A DNA stretch of 64,000 bases from Bacilli bacterium (lineage in GTDB: Bacteria > Bacillota_I > Bacilli_A > RFN20 > CAG-631). A program made the translations under genes and the position numbers. Below the pieces are notes generated by a model. The model was not told where the DNA came from. It did not search any database and worked only from the letters and a program-made list of their open reading frames with translations. This document shows, piece after piece, positions 45,077 to 52,778 of this stretch. Numbering within the stretch: position 1 is the first letter of the stretch; each line of letters starts with the position of its first letter. Location of the stretch: assembly GCA_900754115.1 (NCBI GenBank), contig CAAEBM010000018.1:1-64000 (forward strand). Direction: 5' to 3'.

Positions 45077-45134
45077 GATTAATGTTTCATTAATCACCGA
45101 TATTTATTATATAGGATAAGACCTTTAAAATCAA
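45077..45134 (-). promoter_or_regulatory. ppdK promoter with a start-site dyad
   Basis: Read leftwards: TTGATT (45129-45134), 17-bp spacer, TATAAT (45106-45111). A perfect dyad GATTAATG-TTT-CATTAATC (45077-45095) lies from just after the expected start site, so a repressor could bind it, or the transcript could form a 5' hairpin. Confidence 0.7.
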
Positions 45135-45143
45135 TCAAACAAA

Positions 45144-45174
45144 GAAAAAAACAGAGTTTTTTCTCTGTTTTTTG
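45144..45174 (-). terminator. Terminator of the perR-rubrerythrin operon
   Basis: Short stem ACAGAG / CTCTGT with T6 loop and A/T runs on both sides, 8 bp after the rubrerythrin stop. Confidence 0.8.
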
Positions 45175-45181
45175 CCTCTTT

Positions 45182-45715
45182 TTATTTAAAATAACGATCT
45201 AATAATGCTTGTAATGCACGACCATGACGAGCTTCATCTTTTGTCATTTCATGAACAGAATCATGAATTGCATCTAAATTTAATTGTTTTGCTCTAGTAG
45301 CAATTGCTTTTTTACCATGACAAGCTCCATTTTCACCAGCTAACATTTTTTCTAAATTTTCTTTTGTACTAGAAGATACTAATTCTCCTAACATTTCTTG
45401 GAAACGTGCTGCGTGTTCTGCTTCTTCTTTTGCAATTTGTTCTAAAACTAATGCTACTTCTGGATAACCTTCACGGAAAGCTTGACGAGCCATTGCTAAA
45501 TACATTCCCACTTCACTGCATTCTCCTTGGAAATGATTTCTTAATCCTTCTAAAATTTCTGGGTCAACACCTTTAGCAACACCTAAAACGTGTTCATCAG
45601 CCCAAGTCATTTCTTCTTCAACATAAGGAACAATTTTGTCTCCACTTGCTCCACAAACTGGACATACATCTCCTTCAAAAATTGCTCCACAAATTAAACA
45701 TTTCATTTTTGCCAT
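45182..45715 (-). CDS. Reverse rubrerythrin (N-terminal rubredoxin, C-terminal diiron domain)
   Basis: About 177 residues. The rubredoxin Cys pairs come first (CLICGAIFEGDVCPVCGASG), then the ferritin-like diiron helices (EVGMYLAMARQAFREGYPEV, IAKEEAEHAARF, EMTKDEARHGRAL). This order is reversed from classical rubrerythrin and is known from clostridial reverse rubrerythrins, which reduce peroxide (and in some cases O2) using NAD(P)H through other proteins. Start at 45715 after AAGGAG; overlaps perR by 13 bp, so the two are co-expressed. Confidence 0.94.
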   Translation of the reverse strand: MAKMKCLICGAIFEGDVCPVCGASGDKIVPYVEEEMTWADEHVLGVAKGVDPEILEGLRNHFQGECSEVGMYLAMARQAFREGYPEVALVLEQIAKEEAEHAARFQEMLGELVSSSTKENLEKMLAGENGACHGKKAIATRAKQLNLDAIHDSVHEMTKDEARHGRALQALLDRYFK

Positions 45716-46116
45716 TTTTCTTTTTTCTCCTTTATTTGATTTAAACATTGAGGGCAAATGCCTTTAAATATAATCGTATGTGCTGAAATTTGATAATGAC
45801 TTTTTTTAGCTGCCATTTCATTTAACTGATCTTGATAAGGAAGATCAATATCTACGAAATTATGGCATTGATTACAACACAAATGATAATGATTCATCGT
45901 CTGACCATCAAACCGATCTTTTTCATTAGCCATTGAAATTCTAGTAATTTTTCCCTCTTCTACTAGTTTATATAAATTTCGATAAACAGTTTTTAAACTA
46001 ATATTAGGAATAATTTGAACGATTTCTTGATAAACATCTTCGGCTGTTGGATGAGTACGATGGTTCATAACAAAATCATAAATTGCTTGATATTGTTTTG
46101 TACATCTATATTCCAT
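45703..46116 (-). CDS. perR: Fur-family peroxide regulator, PerR-like
   Basis: 137 residues from the ATG after GAGGAG. Winged-helix N-terminus (HPTAEDVYQEIVQIIPNISL, KTVYRNLYKLVEEGKI), then the regulatory metal site with RFDGQTMNHYHLCCNQC: an Asp at the PerR position (Glu in Fur), and CxxC pairs (CCNQC, CPQC) for structural zinc. Gene pairing with a peroxide-reducing rubrerythrin supports a PerR function. The promoter contains a dyad it could bind for autoregulation. Whether it senses peroxide through His oxidation cannot be proved from sequence. Confidence 0.88.
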   Translation of the reverse strand: MEYRCTKQYQAIYDFVMNHRTHPTAEDVYQEIVQIIPNISLKTVYRNLYKLVEEGKITRISMANEKDRFDGQTMNHYHLCCNQCHNFVDIDLPYQDQLNEMAAKKSHYQISAHTIIFKGICPQCLNQIKEKKEKWQK

Positions 46117-46138
46117 TGCATTTCTCCTCGACAACACT

Positions 46139-46189
46139 ATTAACAATAGTTGTCAATAAGATTATACTTTGTTCTTTTTCACTTTGCAA
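46139..46189 (-). promoter_or_regulatory. perR operon promoter and probable Per-box-like operator
   Basis: Read leftwards: TTGCAA (46184-46189), 17-bp spacer, TATAAT (46161-46166), then a dyad ATTGACAA-CTA-TTGTTAAT (46139-46157, one mismatch) at the expected start of transcription. The site differs from the Bacillus Per box (TTATAATNATTATAA) but has a similar size. Confidence 0.65.
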
Positions 46190-46198
46190 TATTTTTTT

Positions 46199-46227
46199 AA
46201 AAAAAATAACAACTTTTTCAAGTTGCT
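46199..46227 (-). terminator. Terminator overlapping the end of the BofA-like gene
   Basis: On the minus strand AGCAACTT-GAAA-AAGTTGTT (one mismatch) includes part of the stop codon and is followed by a long T run. Confidence 0.75.
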
Positions 46228-46495
46228 ATTTTGTAACAAAATAAATAATTAAGATGACAATGACAGCTGGGATTCCAAAAATACCCGTTGCTAAGGCATT
46301 AATCCATGTAATAGGTAAATCTACTCCTGGAATAAAGTTTACAAGATACAATATAATGGCACCTAAAAGGGCGTTAATAACAATTTTTAGAATCAATTTT
46401 AAACTAACTTTGAATAAAAATAAAATAATAACTAGAATGGCTAAAGCACCAGCAACAACTGCAAGTCCTCCAGTTGTACCTAAAAAAGACAACAT
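46226..46495 (-). CDS. BofA-like small membrane protein
   Basis: 89 residues, almost wholly hydrophobic: three helices, with LKLILKIVINALLGAIILYL, then NFIPGVDLPITWINALATGI and a final helix. This is the BofA family pattern. In Bacillus BofA inhibits the SpoIVFB protease during sporulation; homologues also occur in non-sporulating relatives, so sporulation is not implied. Single-gene unit. Confidence 0.85.
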   Translation of the reverse strand: MLSFLGTTGGLAVVAGALAILVIILFLFKVSLKLILKIVINALLGAIILYLVNFIPGVDLPITWINALATGIFGIPAVIVILIIYFVTK

Positions 46496-46568
46496 TTTAT
46501 CTAACCTCCTTATATTTATTTTACTATCTTTTATGTCAATTTACTAATCTTTTTTATTGAATTAAATA

Positions 46569-46610
46569 AAAAGCATAAACTTAAAAATTTTAAGAATATG
46601 CTTTTTTTAA
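46569..46610 (-). terminator. Terminator of the Hint-protein gene
   Basis: Stem AAAAGCATA / TATGCTTTT with an inner TTAAAA-rich stem, T-rich exit on the minus strand, directly after the stop at 46615. Confidence 0.75.
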
Positions 46611-46614
46611 TAAA

Positions 46615-49600
46615 CTAATAAATAATAGCTTCTCCATTTTGGATGCAAGAATGTAACCAGTTAATATAATACATTAATATTTCATAAGTCATATATCCTT
46701 TAGCAATAGAAATTTTAAAGTATTTGAATCCATAGTCTACAAAGATTTTTTCGCTGATTAAATCCTTAAAGTCATCGTATGTATATAAACCATATTGAGT
46801 TATTTCGGATTCTACTTGATTCATATCGTAACAATAATTTTCATCATAATCAAAGATGTTATAAACTCCATATAAAACACTCGTGATATTTAACAATCCA
46901 TTACCAACACAATTTAAATTTTCACTAGTTACAAGCGTATAACTACCTGTCGTTTTATGAACAATATTTACACCTTTTAAAGTAACTTTTTCATGATTTC
47001 CTTGATTATATTTAATAAATTCATGTCCAATATAATTGTTATAATTTTCAGATGTGAAATCAACATATCGATTTAAAGTGACATCAAATAATCCGTGATT
47101 ATTAATGAATCCAATATAAGATCCATCATCAAACATAAGTTCCATTACTTCGTAATTACTGATTCCATGATATATTACAGCAGCAATTGGTTTATATTCA
47201 TATTGTCCACTAAAATGATTAAATGAAAGAATTAAATCATTTTTCGTAATATCTTCAATCTTCTTTTCGCCATGATTAGTTAATACCATTGTTCCAGCTT
47301 CAAAACATACAGATGTGTCAGCTTCGTGATTAATGATGAAGGTTGCAGTATATGTTGTACCATCTAAACCTGTCACAACACATTTTAATGTTGCTTTATC
47401 ATCACTTGCACCAGTTCCACTACCAGTATGAACAACAACAGAAGTTTCATTGCTTATTGTTTCGGTTTTAGCCGTATTATCATTAATCCATTGTCTTCCA
47501 GCAGCTGAAGCAGTAAATGTCCATTCTATAGAACTATATGGAGCAGTTGATGGATTGATGTTTAAAGTGAACGTAATGGTTTTATTATTTCCATATGCCC
47601 CATTATAATCGGTCTTTGTACTTCCTCCCCAATCGCTTTGACCAGCAACAACTTCAGAGGAATTTCCGTTGCTATCAGTAATATAAATAGATTCAATTGC
47701 TTCTACATCTGCTTCTTCAATAACTTCTACTTCAAACTCAGCAACAACCCCATCACATTCCGCTTGAATTATCGCTTTACCTAATGCAACTCCTGTGACA
47801 ATTCCATTTTGGTCAACCGTTGCAATATTAGTATCTAAACTAGTCCATGTAATTGTTTTATCATAAGATTTATCAATATTATCAACTATTGCAGCTAAAG
47901 AAATATTTTTTTCAACATATAAAGGAATTTCCCCATCAATAGTTGGAGTTTGACAAATAATTTCAATGTTTTGAACATCAAATTCATTGACCCCATTATT
48001 GTTATTAGAAATAGATAAAACACTATTGACTACTCCAATTTTTGAGTTTTCTCCTGTATAGGAAATAACTTCATTTTTAGGATAATAAATATCATCATAA
48101 TAAGATTTATAAATATTAGAATTAAATACTAATTGATAATTTATTAAGTTATCGATTTGCAATACGGCTTGATATCCATCAATTGTATAAGATTCTAATC
48201 CATCATTTATTAAAACATCAAAAGAAGGAGTATAACTATTATAGTTTGTAAATATATTCGTTCCCACATATAACTGATCTTTTTCTTCTAAATAAGAAAC
48301 AGGAACAACACTTAATTTTTCTTTGATTTCTAAATATTCTCCGATAGTCCAAGCAGGGTTAATACTTCCTGACGATTTAAAGGACCATGCTTCTTTTGCC
48401 GTAATTTCATTAGTAGTATAAGAAAAATTACTCTCTTCACCATAAACCGTTCCAGCCAATTTATTGGCGATAATTTTCCCAGCATCTAATACTTTTAAGA
48501 CCCCCCCTTCTTTGAGAGGATACTTCTTGGAGTTATATCCATTAAAACTACTTTCTCCATTTCCTAAAGTTCCATCATAAAAAGCAGAATAAACAATAAT
48601 TTCATTCGCATTTAAAATGCATTTATCGTGAATGGTTAACATACTTCCTGGTAACACTTTCATTCTTTGTTTTGTAATATCAAAGGTAGCAGATGTTTGA
48701 TTTTCATCTGCTAATAATTCTACATTCAGACGATAAGATAATGGAAAATACGCTTCTGTTGTGCTCAAATCCACTGTAACAATTGATTCTTTTAATTGCA
48801 ATTGAAAATCATTTAAAGCCATGCCTCCAATAATTTTCAAATCAGCTACTTCTGTAGTTTTATTAAATTTATACGAAAGAGAAGAATAATTCGAATCTGT
48901 TAATTGAAGAAAAGAATCACTTGTATTGCCAACAATATTTAATATTTTAGTAAATACTTTATCAATACTCATAGAGGAATAAGTAAGATAAACGTTTGTT
49001 ATCCCATAAACACTCGTAGAGTAGTTAATATTGACTAACGCATCAATATTTCTAAACTCAAATTGATTAAATGGAGAACATCTATTTTCCTCAATTGCTC
49101 CATCAGTCATTGCCCAAGAAAAATTAAATCCACGATAATCATTAACAATAAAAGGAATATATAGTTTACCTTTATTAAAACTGACGCTACTTGCATTATT
49201 AAGTGTTGATTCTGAAATATACCCATAACAATAAGTAACAGCATTATCATCGTTTTGAACAATCTTTGCATTGGAACCCAATAAAATTCTTGAATAACTA
49301 TGAGAGGTTTGTCCTAGTGTGCTAATACCACTTGTTCCACCACTCAAATATCCACTCACAACCAAAGTTCCGTTATTAACTATAGTAACATTATCTTCAA
49401 CTCGCAAAGTTACTCTTAAATAACGATTTTCATAATTTGTAGCATAAAGAGAGTAAGAACTAGTTCCTCCCCTTGACCGATCGTCTGTTTGCATACTAGT
49501 AATATAAGAATCCAAAGAACTAGCGTTTGTTACAGAACTTAGTGTTTCTTGATCCGTAGGAATAACAAGAGTGACTCCTGACTTAATTTCACAATCTCGA

Positions 49601-49896
49601 GTGATTTTGTATTCTACTTTATCAGGTATAACAGCATTAGATGTCTCGTGATAATTCTTTAAAGTAGGAGGAACTAAGCATACAATATCTCCACTTTCAG
49701 CCATTTCTAATGCTTTTTCAATAGTAGTAAATTTTGCATTACTTCCTAAAATATATGCTACTGGTTCTACTTCAATTTTATTATCAACTGTAAAACTTCT
49801 ATTTGCTGAAATAATCCATTTACTATAACCAACTAAAGAGCTGATACAAGTTGCTGATAAAACTAAAAGTGTTATACTTTTTAATTTTTTATTCAT
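46615..49896 (-). CDS. Large secreted surface protein with Ig-like region and C-terminal Hint domain
   Basis: 1093 residues. N-terminal hydrophobic signal (ITLLVLSATCISSLVGYSKW) followed by SANRSFTVDNKIEVE, similar to SipW-type exported proteins. A long beta-rich part follows (many Asn/Ser/Thr/Tyr). Around 670-750 is a BIG2-like Ig fold (TWTSLDTNIATVDQNGIVTG). From Cys 864 a Hint (hedgehog/intein) domain begins: CFEAGTMVLTNHGEKKIEDI, NNHGLFDV and YTLVTSENLNCVGNGLLNIT. About 90 residues follow it. Hint domains cut or ligate themselves autocatalytically; here the usual final His-Asn is Leu-Asn. AGGGGTGG precedes the ATG, which overlaps the preceding gene as ATGA. Function unknown; role in adhesion or surface processing is inference. 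Confidence 0.8.
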   Translation of the reverse strand: MNKKLKSITLLVLSATCISSLVGYSKWIISANRSFTVDNKIEVEPVAYILGSNAKFTTIEKALEMAESGDIVCLVPPTLKNYHETSNAVIPDKVEYKITRDCEIKSGVTLVIPTDQETLSSVTNASSLDSYITSMQTDDRSRGGTSSYSLYATNYENRYLRVTLRVEDNVTIVNNGTLVVSGYLSGGTSGISTLGQTSHSYSRILLGSNAKIVQNDDNAVTYCYGYISESTLNNASSVSFNKGKLYIPFIVNDYRGFNFSWAMTDGAIEENRCSPFNQFEFRNIDALVNINYSTSVYGITNVYLTYSSMSIDKVFTKILNIVGNTSDSFLQLTDSNYSSLSYKFNKTTEVADLKIIGGMALNDFQLQLKESIVTVDLSTTEAYFPLSYRLNVELLADENQTSATFDITKQRMKVLPGSMLTIHDKCILNANEIIVYSAFYDGTLGNGESSFNGYNSKKYPLKEGGVLKVLDAGKIIANKLAGTVYGEESNFSYTTNEITAKEAWSFKSSGSINPAWTIGEYLEIKEKLSVVPVSYLEEKDQLYVGTNIFTNYNSYTPSFDVLINDGLESYTIDGYQAVLQIDNLINYQLVFNSNIYKSYYDDIYYPKNEVISYTGENSKIGVVNSVLSISNNNNGVNEFDVQNIEIICQTPTIDGEIPLYVEKNISLAAIVDNIDKSYDKTITWTSLDTNIATVDQNGIVTGVALGKAIIQAECDGVVAEFEVEVIEEADVEAIESIYITDSNGNSSEVVAGQSDWGGSTKTDYNGAYGNNKTITFTLNINPSTAPYSSIEWTFTASAAGRQWINDNTAKTETISNETSVVVHTGSGTGASDDKATLKCVVTGLDGTTYTATFIINHEADTSVCFEAGTMVLTNHGEKKIEDITKNDLILSFNHFSGQYEYKPIAAVIYHGISNYEVMELMFDDGSYIGFINNHGLFDVTLNRYVDFTSENYNNYIGHEFIKYNQGNHEKVTLKGVNIVHKTTGSYTLVTSENLNCVGNGLLNITSVLYGVYNIFDYDENYCYDMNQVESEITQYGLYTYDDFKDLISEKIFVDYGFKYFKISIAKGYMTYEILMYYINWLHSCIQNGEAIIY

Positions 49897-50564
49897 TTCG
49901 TATCCACCCCTATACTGATATTTAATTCTATACCATCATCTGGAATTTGATTATAAATAGCGGTTTCAAAAGAATCAGCATACGCCGAAAAATCAAAATG
50001 GTAAACAAGAGTGTAAAAAAGAAGATTGATATTAGATAAATTTTCGTCTAAATAGGAAATTTTAGATAAAATTGCTCCATTTTGTAATGTTCCTTCTATT
50101 GTATTTGAAAGGTCAGGATTAGTAGAATAACTACTAGATACATTATATTGTATAGTAGGAGTTTCAGATTGCATAAATTCTGCACTGAACAAATTAAATG
50201 ATCCACTATTTCTTAAATAGATATTCAAATTTAATTGATCTGATGTTAAAAAAGATAAAACTCCATCTTTAACTGTTACATAAAATGATATTCTAATATC
50301 TCCTTCATAAACAAACATTTCATCTTCAACAATTCCCTGTTTTGAAATTTGAAACATTTGTATTGGTTGAAAAGTAAAAAAACTATCAATATCAAGAGTA
50401 TTATCAACTTCTATAGTTAAAGAAGATTGTGTGGTGTTATTTTCCATAATAGCCCAAGCAGAAAAGCCAATATTAAAAGTACAAAGAGCCATAATAAAAA
50501 TAATTAGACCGTTTGTTTTCTTATATTTCAATAAATTTTTAAAATTAAATCCTTTATTTTTCAT
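49893..50564 (-). CDS. SipW-type exported protein of unknown function
   Basis: About 223 residues from the ATG at 50564. A hydrophobic N-terminal segment (NGLIIFIMALCTFNIGFSAW) is followed by NNTTQSSLTIEVDNTLDID, the layout of SipW-dependent exported proteins (TasA-like neighbourhood). The rest is beta-rich with no catalytic motif. Coupled to the Hint protein by ATGA. No ribosome site is seen before this ATG, and a consensus promoter ends 6 nt upstream, so translation may be leaderless. An alternative start at 50651 would place the promoter inside the gene. Confidence 0.65.
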   Translation of the reverse strand: MKNKGFNFKNLLKYKKTNGLIIFIMALCTFNIGFSAWAIMENNTTQSSLTIEVDNTLDIDSFFTFQPIQMFQISKQGIVEDEMFVYEGDIRISFYVTVKDGVLSFLTSDQLNLNIYLRNSGSFNLFSAEFMQSETPTIQYNVSSSYSTNPDLSNTIEGTLQNGAILSKISYLDENLSNINLLFYTLVYHFDFSAYADSFETAIYNQIPDDGIELNISIGVDTK

Positions 50565-50570
50565 AGAAAA

Positions 50571-50599
50571 ATAATACCACAACATATCAATAAAATCAA
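50571..50599 (-). promoter_or_regulatory. Promoter giving a probable leaderless transcript
   Basis: Read leftwards: TTGATT (50594-50599), 17-bp spacer, TATTAT (50571-50576), then TTTTCT and ATG. Transcription normally starts 6-7 nt after the -10, that is at the ATG itself. Confidence 0.6.
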
Positions 50600-50650
50600 G
50601 ATGGATAATCTGCTTTACAAACTGTATCCTAAAAATGTCATTTTTTGTCA

Positions 50651-50678
50651 TTACAATTCAGCAATAACATGATATAAT
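50651..50678 (+). promoter_or_regulatory. Promoter of the endonuclease lipoprotein
   Basis: TTACAA (50651-50656), 16-bp spacer, TATAAT (50673-50678), followed by GGGAGG before the ATG at 50706. Confidence 0.65.
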
Positions 50679-50705
50679 CCTAAATTAGGGAGGATTTTTT
50701 AAAAA

Positions 50706-52145
50706 ATGAAAATGAAAAATTTGTTGTTATTGCCGTTAGTTCTTTTGTCGTTAACCGCTTGTAATTCCAATGCGAATAGTTCATCTTCAATTGGTGGAAG
50801 TTCACCTACAAGCAATCCGTCTAATTCTAGCAGTTCCAGTTCAAATAGCAGTCCTAGTGATCCAAGTTCTGGTTCTAGTTCTACTTCTACTTCGCCAACA
50901 ACTCCACCAATAATTGATGGAAAAGTTGAAACGTATCAACATGTATTCAATCAATCTGATTTTTCAGGCAGTGGATATGACACAACAAGTGGAACGACCG
51001 ACAATATTAATGGATTAAGTTGGTCTTATGATGCTTTTTCTTTTTTAGGACAATCAAGTGATGGCATACAAATTGGAAGCAATAAAGCTCCTCAAACTCA
51101 ACCATGGACTTTATCAACATCTTTTGGTGAAGAAGTTTATTTAAATAGTTTTACAGTATCTATTAAAGCAACTGGTGCTTCAGGTGCTGATTATGTTATC
51201 AGTGGTGGCAATTATACATATACTGAAAATGTAAAAAATAGTGTCGTTGAAGAATATAGCCAAAGTGGTTTAAATGAACCCATGGAAACATTGACATTTT
51301 CTTTATCATCTCAAGTAAAAGCGGTATATTTTTATGCGATTGCATTTAGTGTTACAGTTCCATTTACTTCAAATTTAGATTTAACAACTGATGCTGGAGA
51401 TGTAACACCAAGTGTCCCTGGAGAAGGATTAATTCCTGAAACTAACTATACTGCAATAAGTAAAGAAGAATACTATAAAAACATTGATTTTGAAAGTGAT
51501 GTAGAAACTTTAACAACTGATTTATCTACACTAATTTCGCAAATGACTAAAATTTCTTATGGTGATGATACCTATGTCATGCTTTATACTGATGAAAGCG
51601 TATCAAACCCTGGATATTTATATGGTTTTTATGATGGGGATTTAATTAAAGCTGATGCAAACGGAACATGGAATAAAGAACACGTTTGGGCTTGTTCTCA
51701 AATGAAACTAGATGGAAAAGATCCACGTCCTAGCAGTGACACCAAAAATCACGCCACTGACTTGCATAATCTTCGTGTTACTTGTCAAAATAGTAATGGT
51801 TTACACGGAAATAAATTTTATGATGACACAAATACAGATATCACCTTTTTCCCCAATCTTGCTGATGATGGAAACATTTCCCATGATTATCAAGGGGACC
51901 ATCGTGGCGATGTAGCAAGAATTTTATTCTATATGGCTTTAAGATATGATTTTCTAGAATTAAATGATGATTTAGATACAAGTAATGATACTTCAATGGG
52001 AAAACTTTCTGTTTTATTGAAATGGCATGAAGAAGATCCTGTTGATGAATTTGAAATTCAAAGAAACAATCGTATTTATGAATATCAAGGAAATCGAAAT
52101 CCATTTATTGATTATGCCAATTTGGCTACTTTAATTTATGCATAA
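50706..52145 (+). CDS. Secreted endonuclease I (EndA/BsnI-like) lipoprotein
   Basis: 479 residues. Lipobox LLSLTACN (Cys at about 19), then a ~60-residue Ser/Thr/Pro-rich linker, then a beta-sandwich-like region (about 75-220), then the endonuclease I domain (about 245-479). Catalytic segments: WNKEHVWACSQM, the HATDLHNLRVTCQNSNGLHG block with NH residues, and GDHRGDVARILFYMALRY. Such nucleases degrade DNA or RNA outside the cell for nutrients or against competitors. Own promoter and terminator on the plus strand, against the local gene direction. Intact. Confidence 0.92.
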   Translation: MKMKNLLLLPLVLLSLTACNSNANSSSSIGGSSPTSNPSNSSSSSSNSSPSDPSSGSSSTSTSPTTPPIIDGKVETYQHVFNQSDFSGSGYDTTSGTTDNINGLSWSYDAFSFLGQSSDGIQIGSNKAPQTQPWTLSTSFGEEVYLNSFTVSIKATGASGADYVISGGNYTYTENVKNSVVEEYSQSGLNEPMETLTFSLSSQVKAVYFYAIAFSVTVPFTSNLDLTTDAGDVTPSVPGEGLIPETNYTAISKEEYYKNIDFESDVETLTTDLSTLISQMTKISYGDDTYVMLYTDESVSNPGYLYGFYDGDLIKADANGTWNKEHVWACSQMKLDGKDPRPSSDTKNHATDLHNLRVTCQNSNGLHGNKFYDDTNTDITFFPNLADDGNISHDYQGDHRGDVARILFYMALRYDFLELNDDLDTSNDTSMGKLSVLLKWHEEDPVDEFEIQRNNRIYEYQGNRNPFIDYANLATLIYA

Positions 52146-52173
52146 ATAAAAAGACATAGTCAATGAACCAAAT

Positions 52174-52217
52174 AAAGACAGTGCAAAAAGCAATTTTGCT
52201 TCCTACACTGTCTTTTT
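52174..52217 (+). terminator. Terminator of the endonuclease gene
   Basis: A 10-bp stem AAAGACAGTG / CACTGTCTTT with an inner small hairpin (AGCAA/TTGCT), followed by TTTTTAT. Confidence 0.85.
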
Positions 52218-52295
52218 ATATGTTCAAAAAAAGATACAATGTATTTTTCTTTATTAAATCACATCGTATCTTCACTAAATAATCTTTTTTATTTT

Positions 52296-52778
52296 TTAAT
52301 CAATTTTTACAGATTCTAACCACGTAAATACCGTTTCTTCATAAAGTTTTTTGTTAGTTTCACTATATTCCATGTTCACTTCACAAATATATTCATCTTC
52401 AAAAGCTGTAAGCAAAGTGTATATTTTTAAATTTTCTTCCAAATAATAAAACTCATAGTAATATAAATTCCCTTTTGTTTTTAACTCTGCATAATCATCA
52501 CCAGATTGAACAGGATATAAATCTAATTCTTCGTCAATGGCATGAAACATTGCACTTAAACTATTAGAAGTTTGATAAAAAAGTACATTAATTCCTTTAG
52601 AACTTGTATATCCTAAAGTAACATTTTCCATATTAACCTTGAAAAAAGTATTATCCAAAGTAATGGTAATTCCATTATTAGAAAAAGTCTTTTCTTTTTC
52701 GGCTAAAAAACAAGAGGATAATCCTAATACACTAACTCCTGTAAGTAAAGCTAATTTTAGACTATTTTTTGCTTTCAT
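52296..52778 (-). CDS. Small lipoprotein of unknown function
   Basis: About 160 residues from the ATG after AAGGAG at 52778. Signal peptide with lipobox VLGLSSCFL (Cys at about 23). The mature part is acidic and beta-rich (YYEFYYLEENLKIYTLLTAF), with no recognised domain. It overlaps the RCC1-like gene by 17 bp, so they are co-expressed and may work together at the cell surface. Confidence 0.75.
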   Translation of the reverse strand: MKAKNSLKLALLTGVSVLGLSSCFLAEKEKTFSNNGITITLDNTFFKVNMENVTLGYTSSKGINVLFYQTSNSLSAMFHAIDEELDLYPVQSGDDYAELKTKGNLYYYEFYYLEENLKIYTLLTAFEDEYICEVNMEYSETNKKLYEETVFTWLESVKID

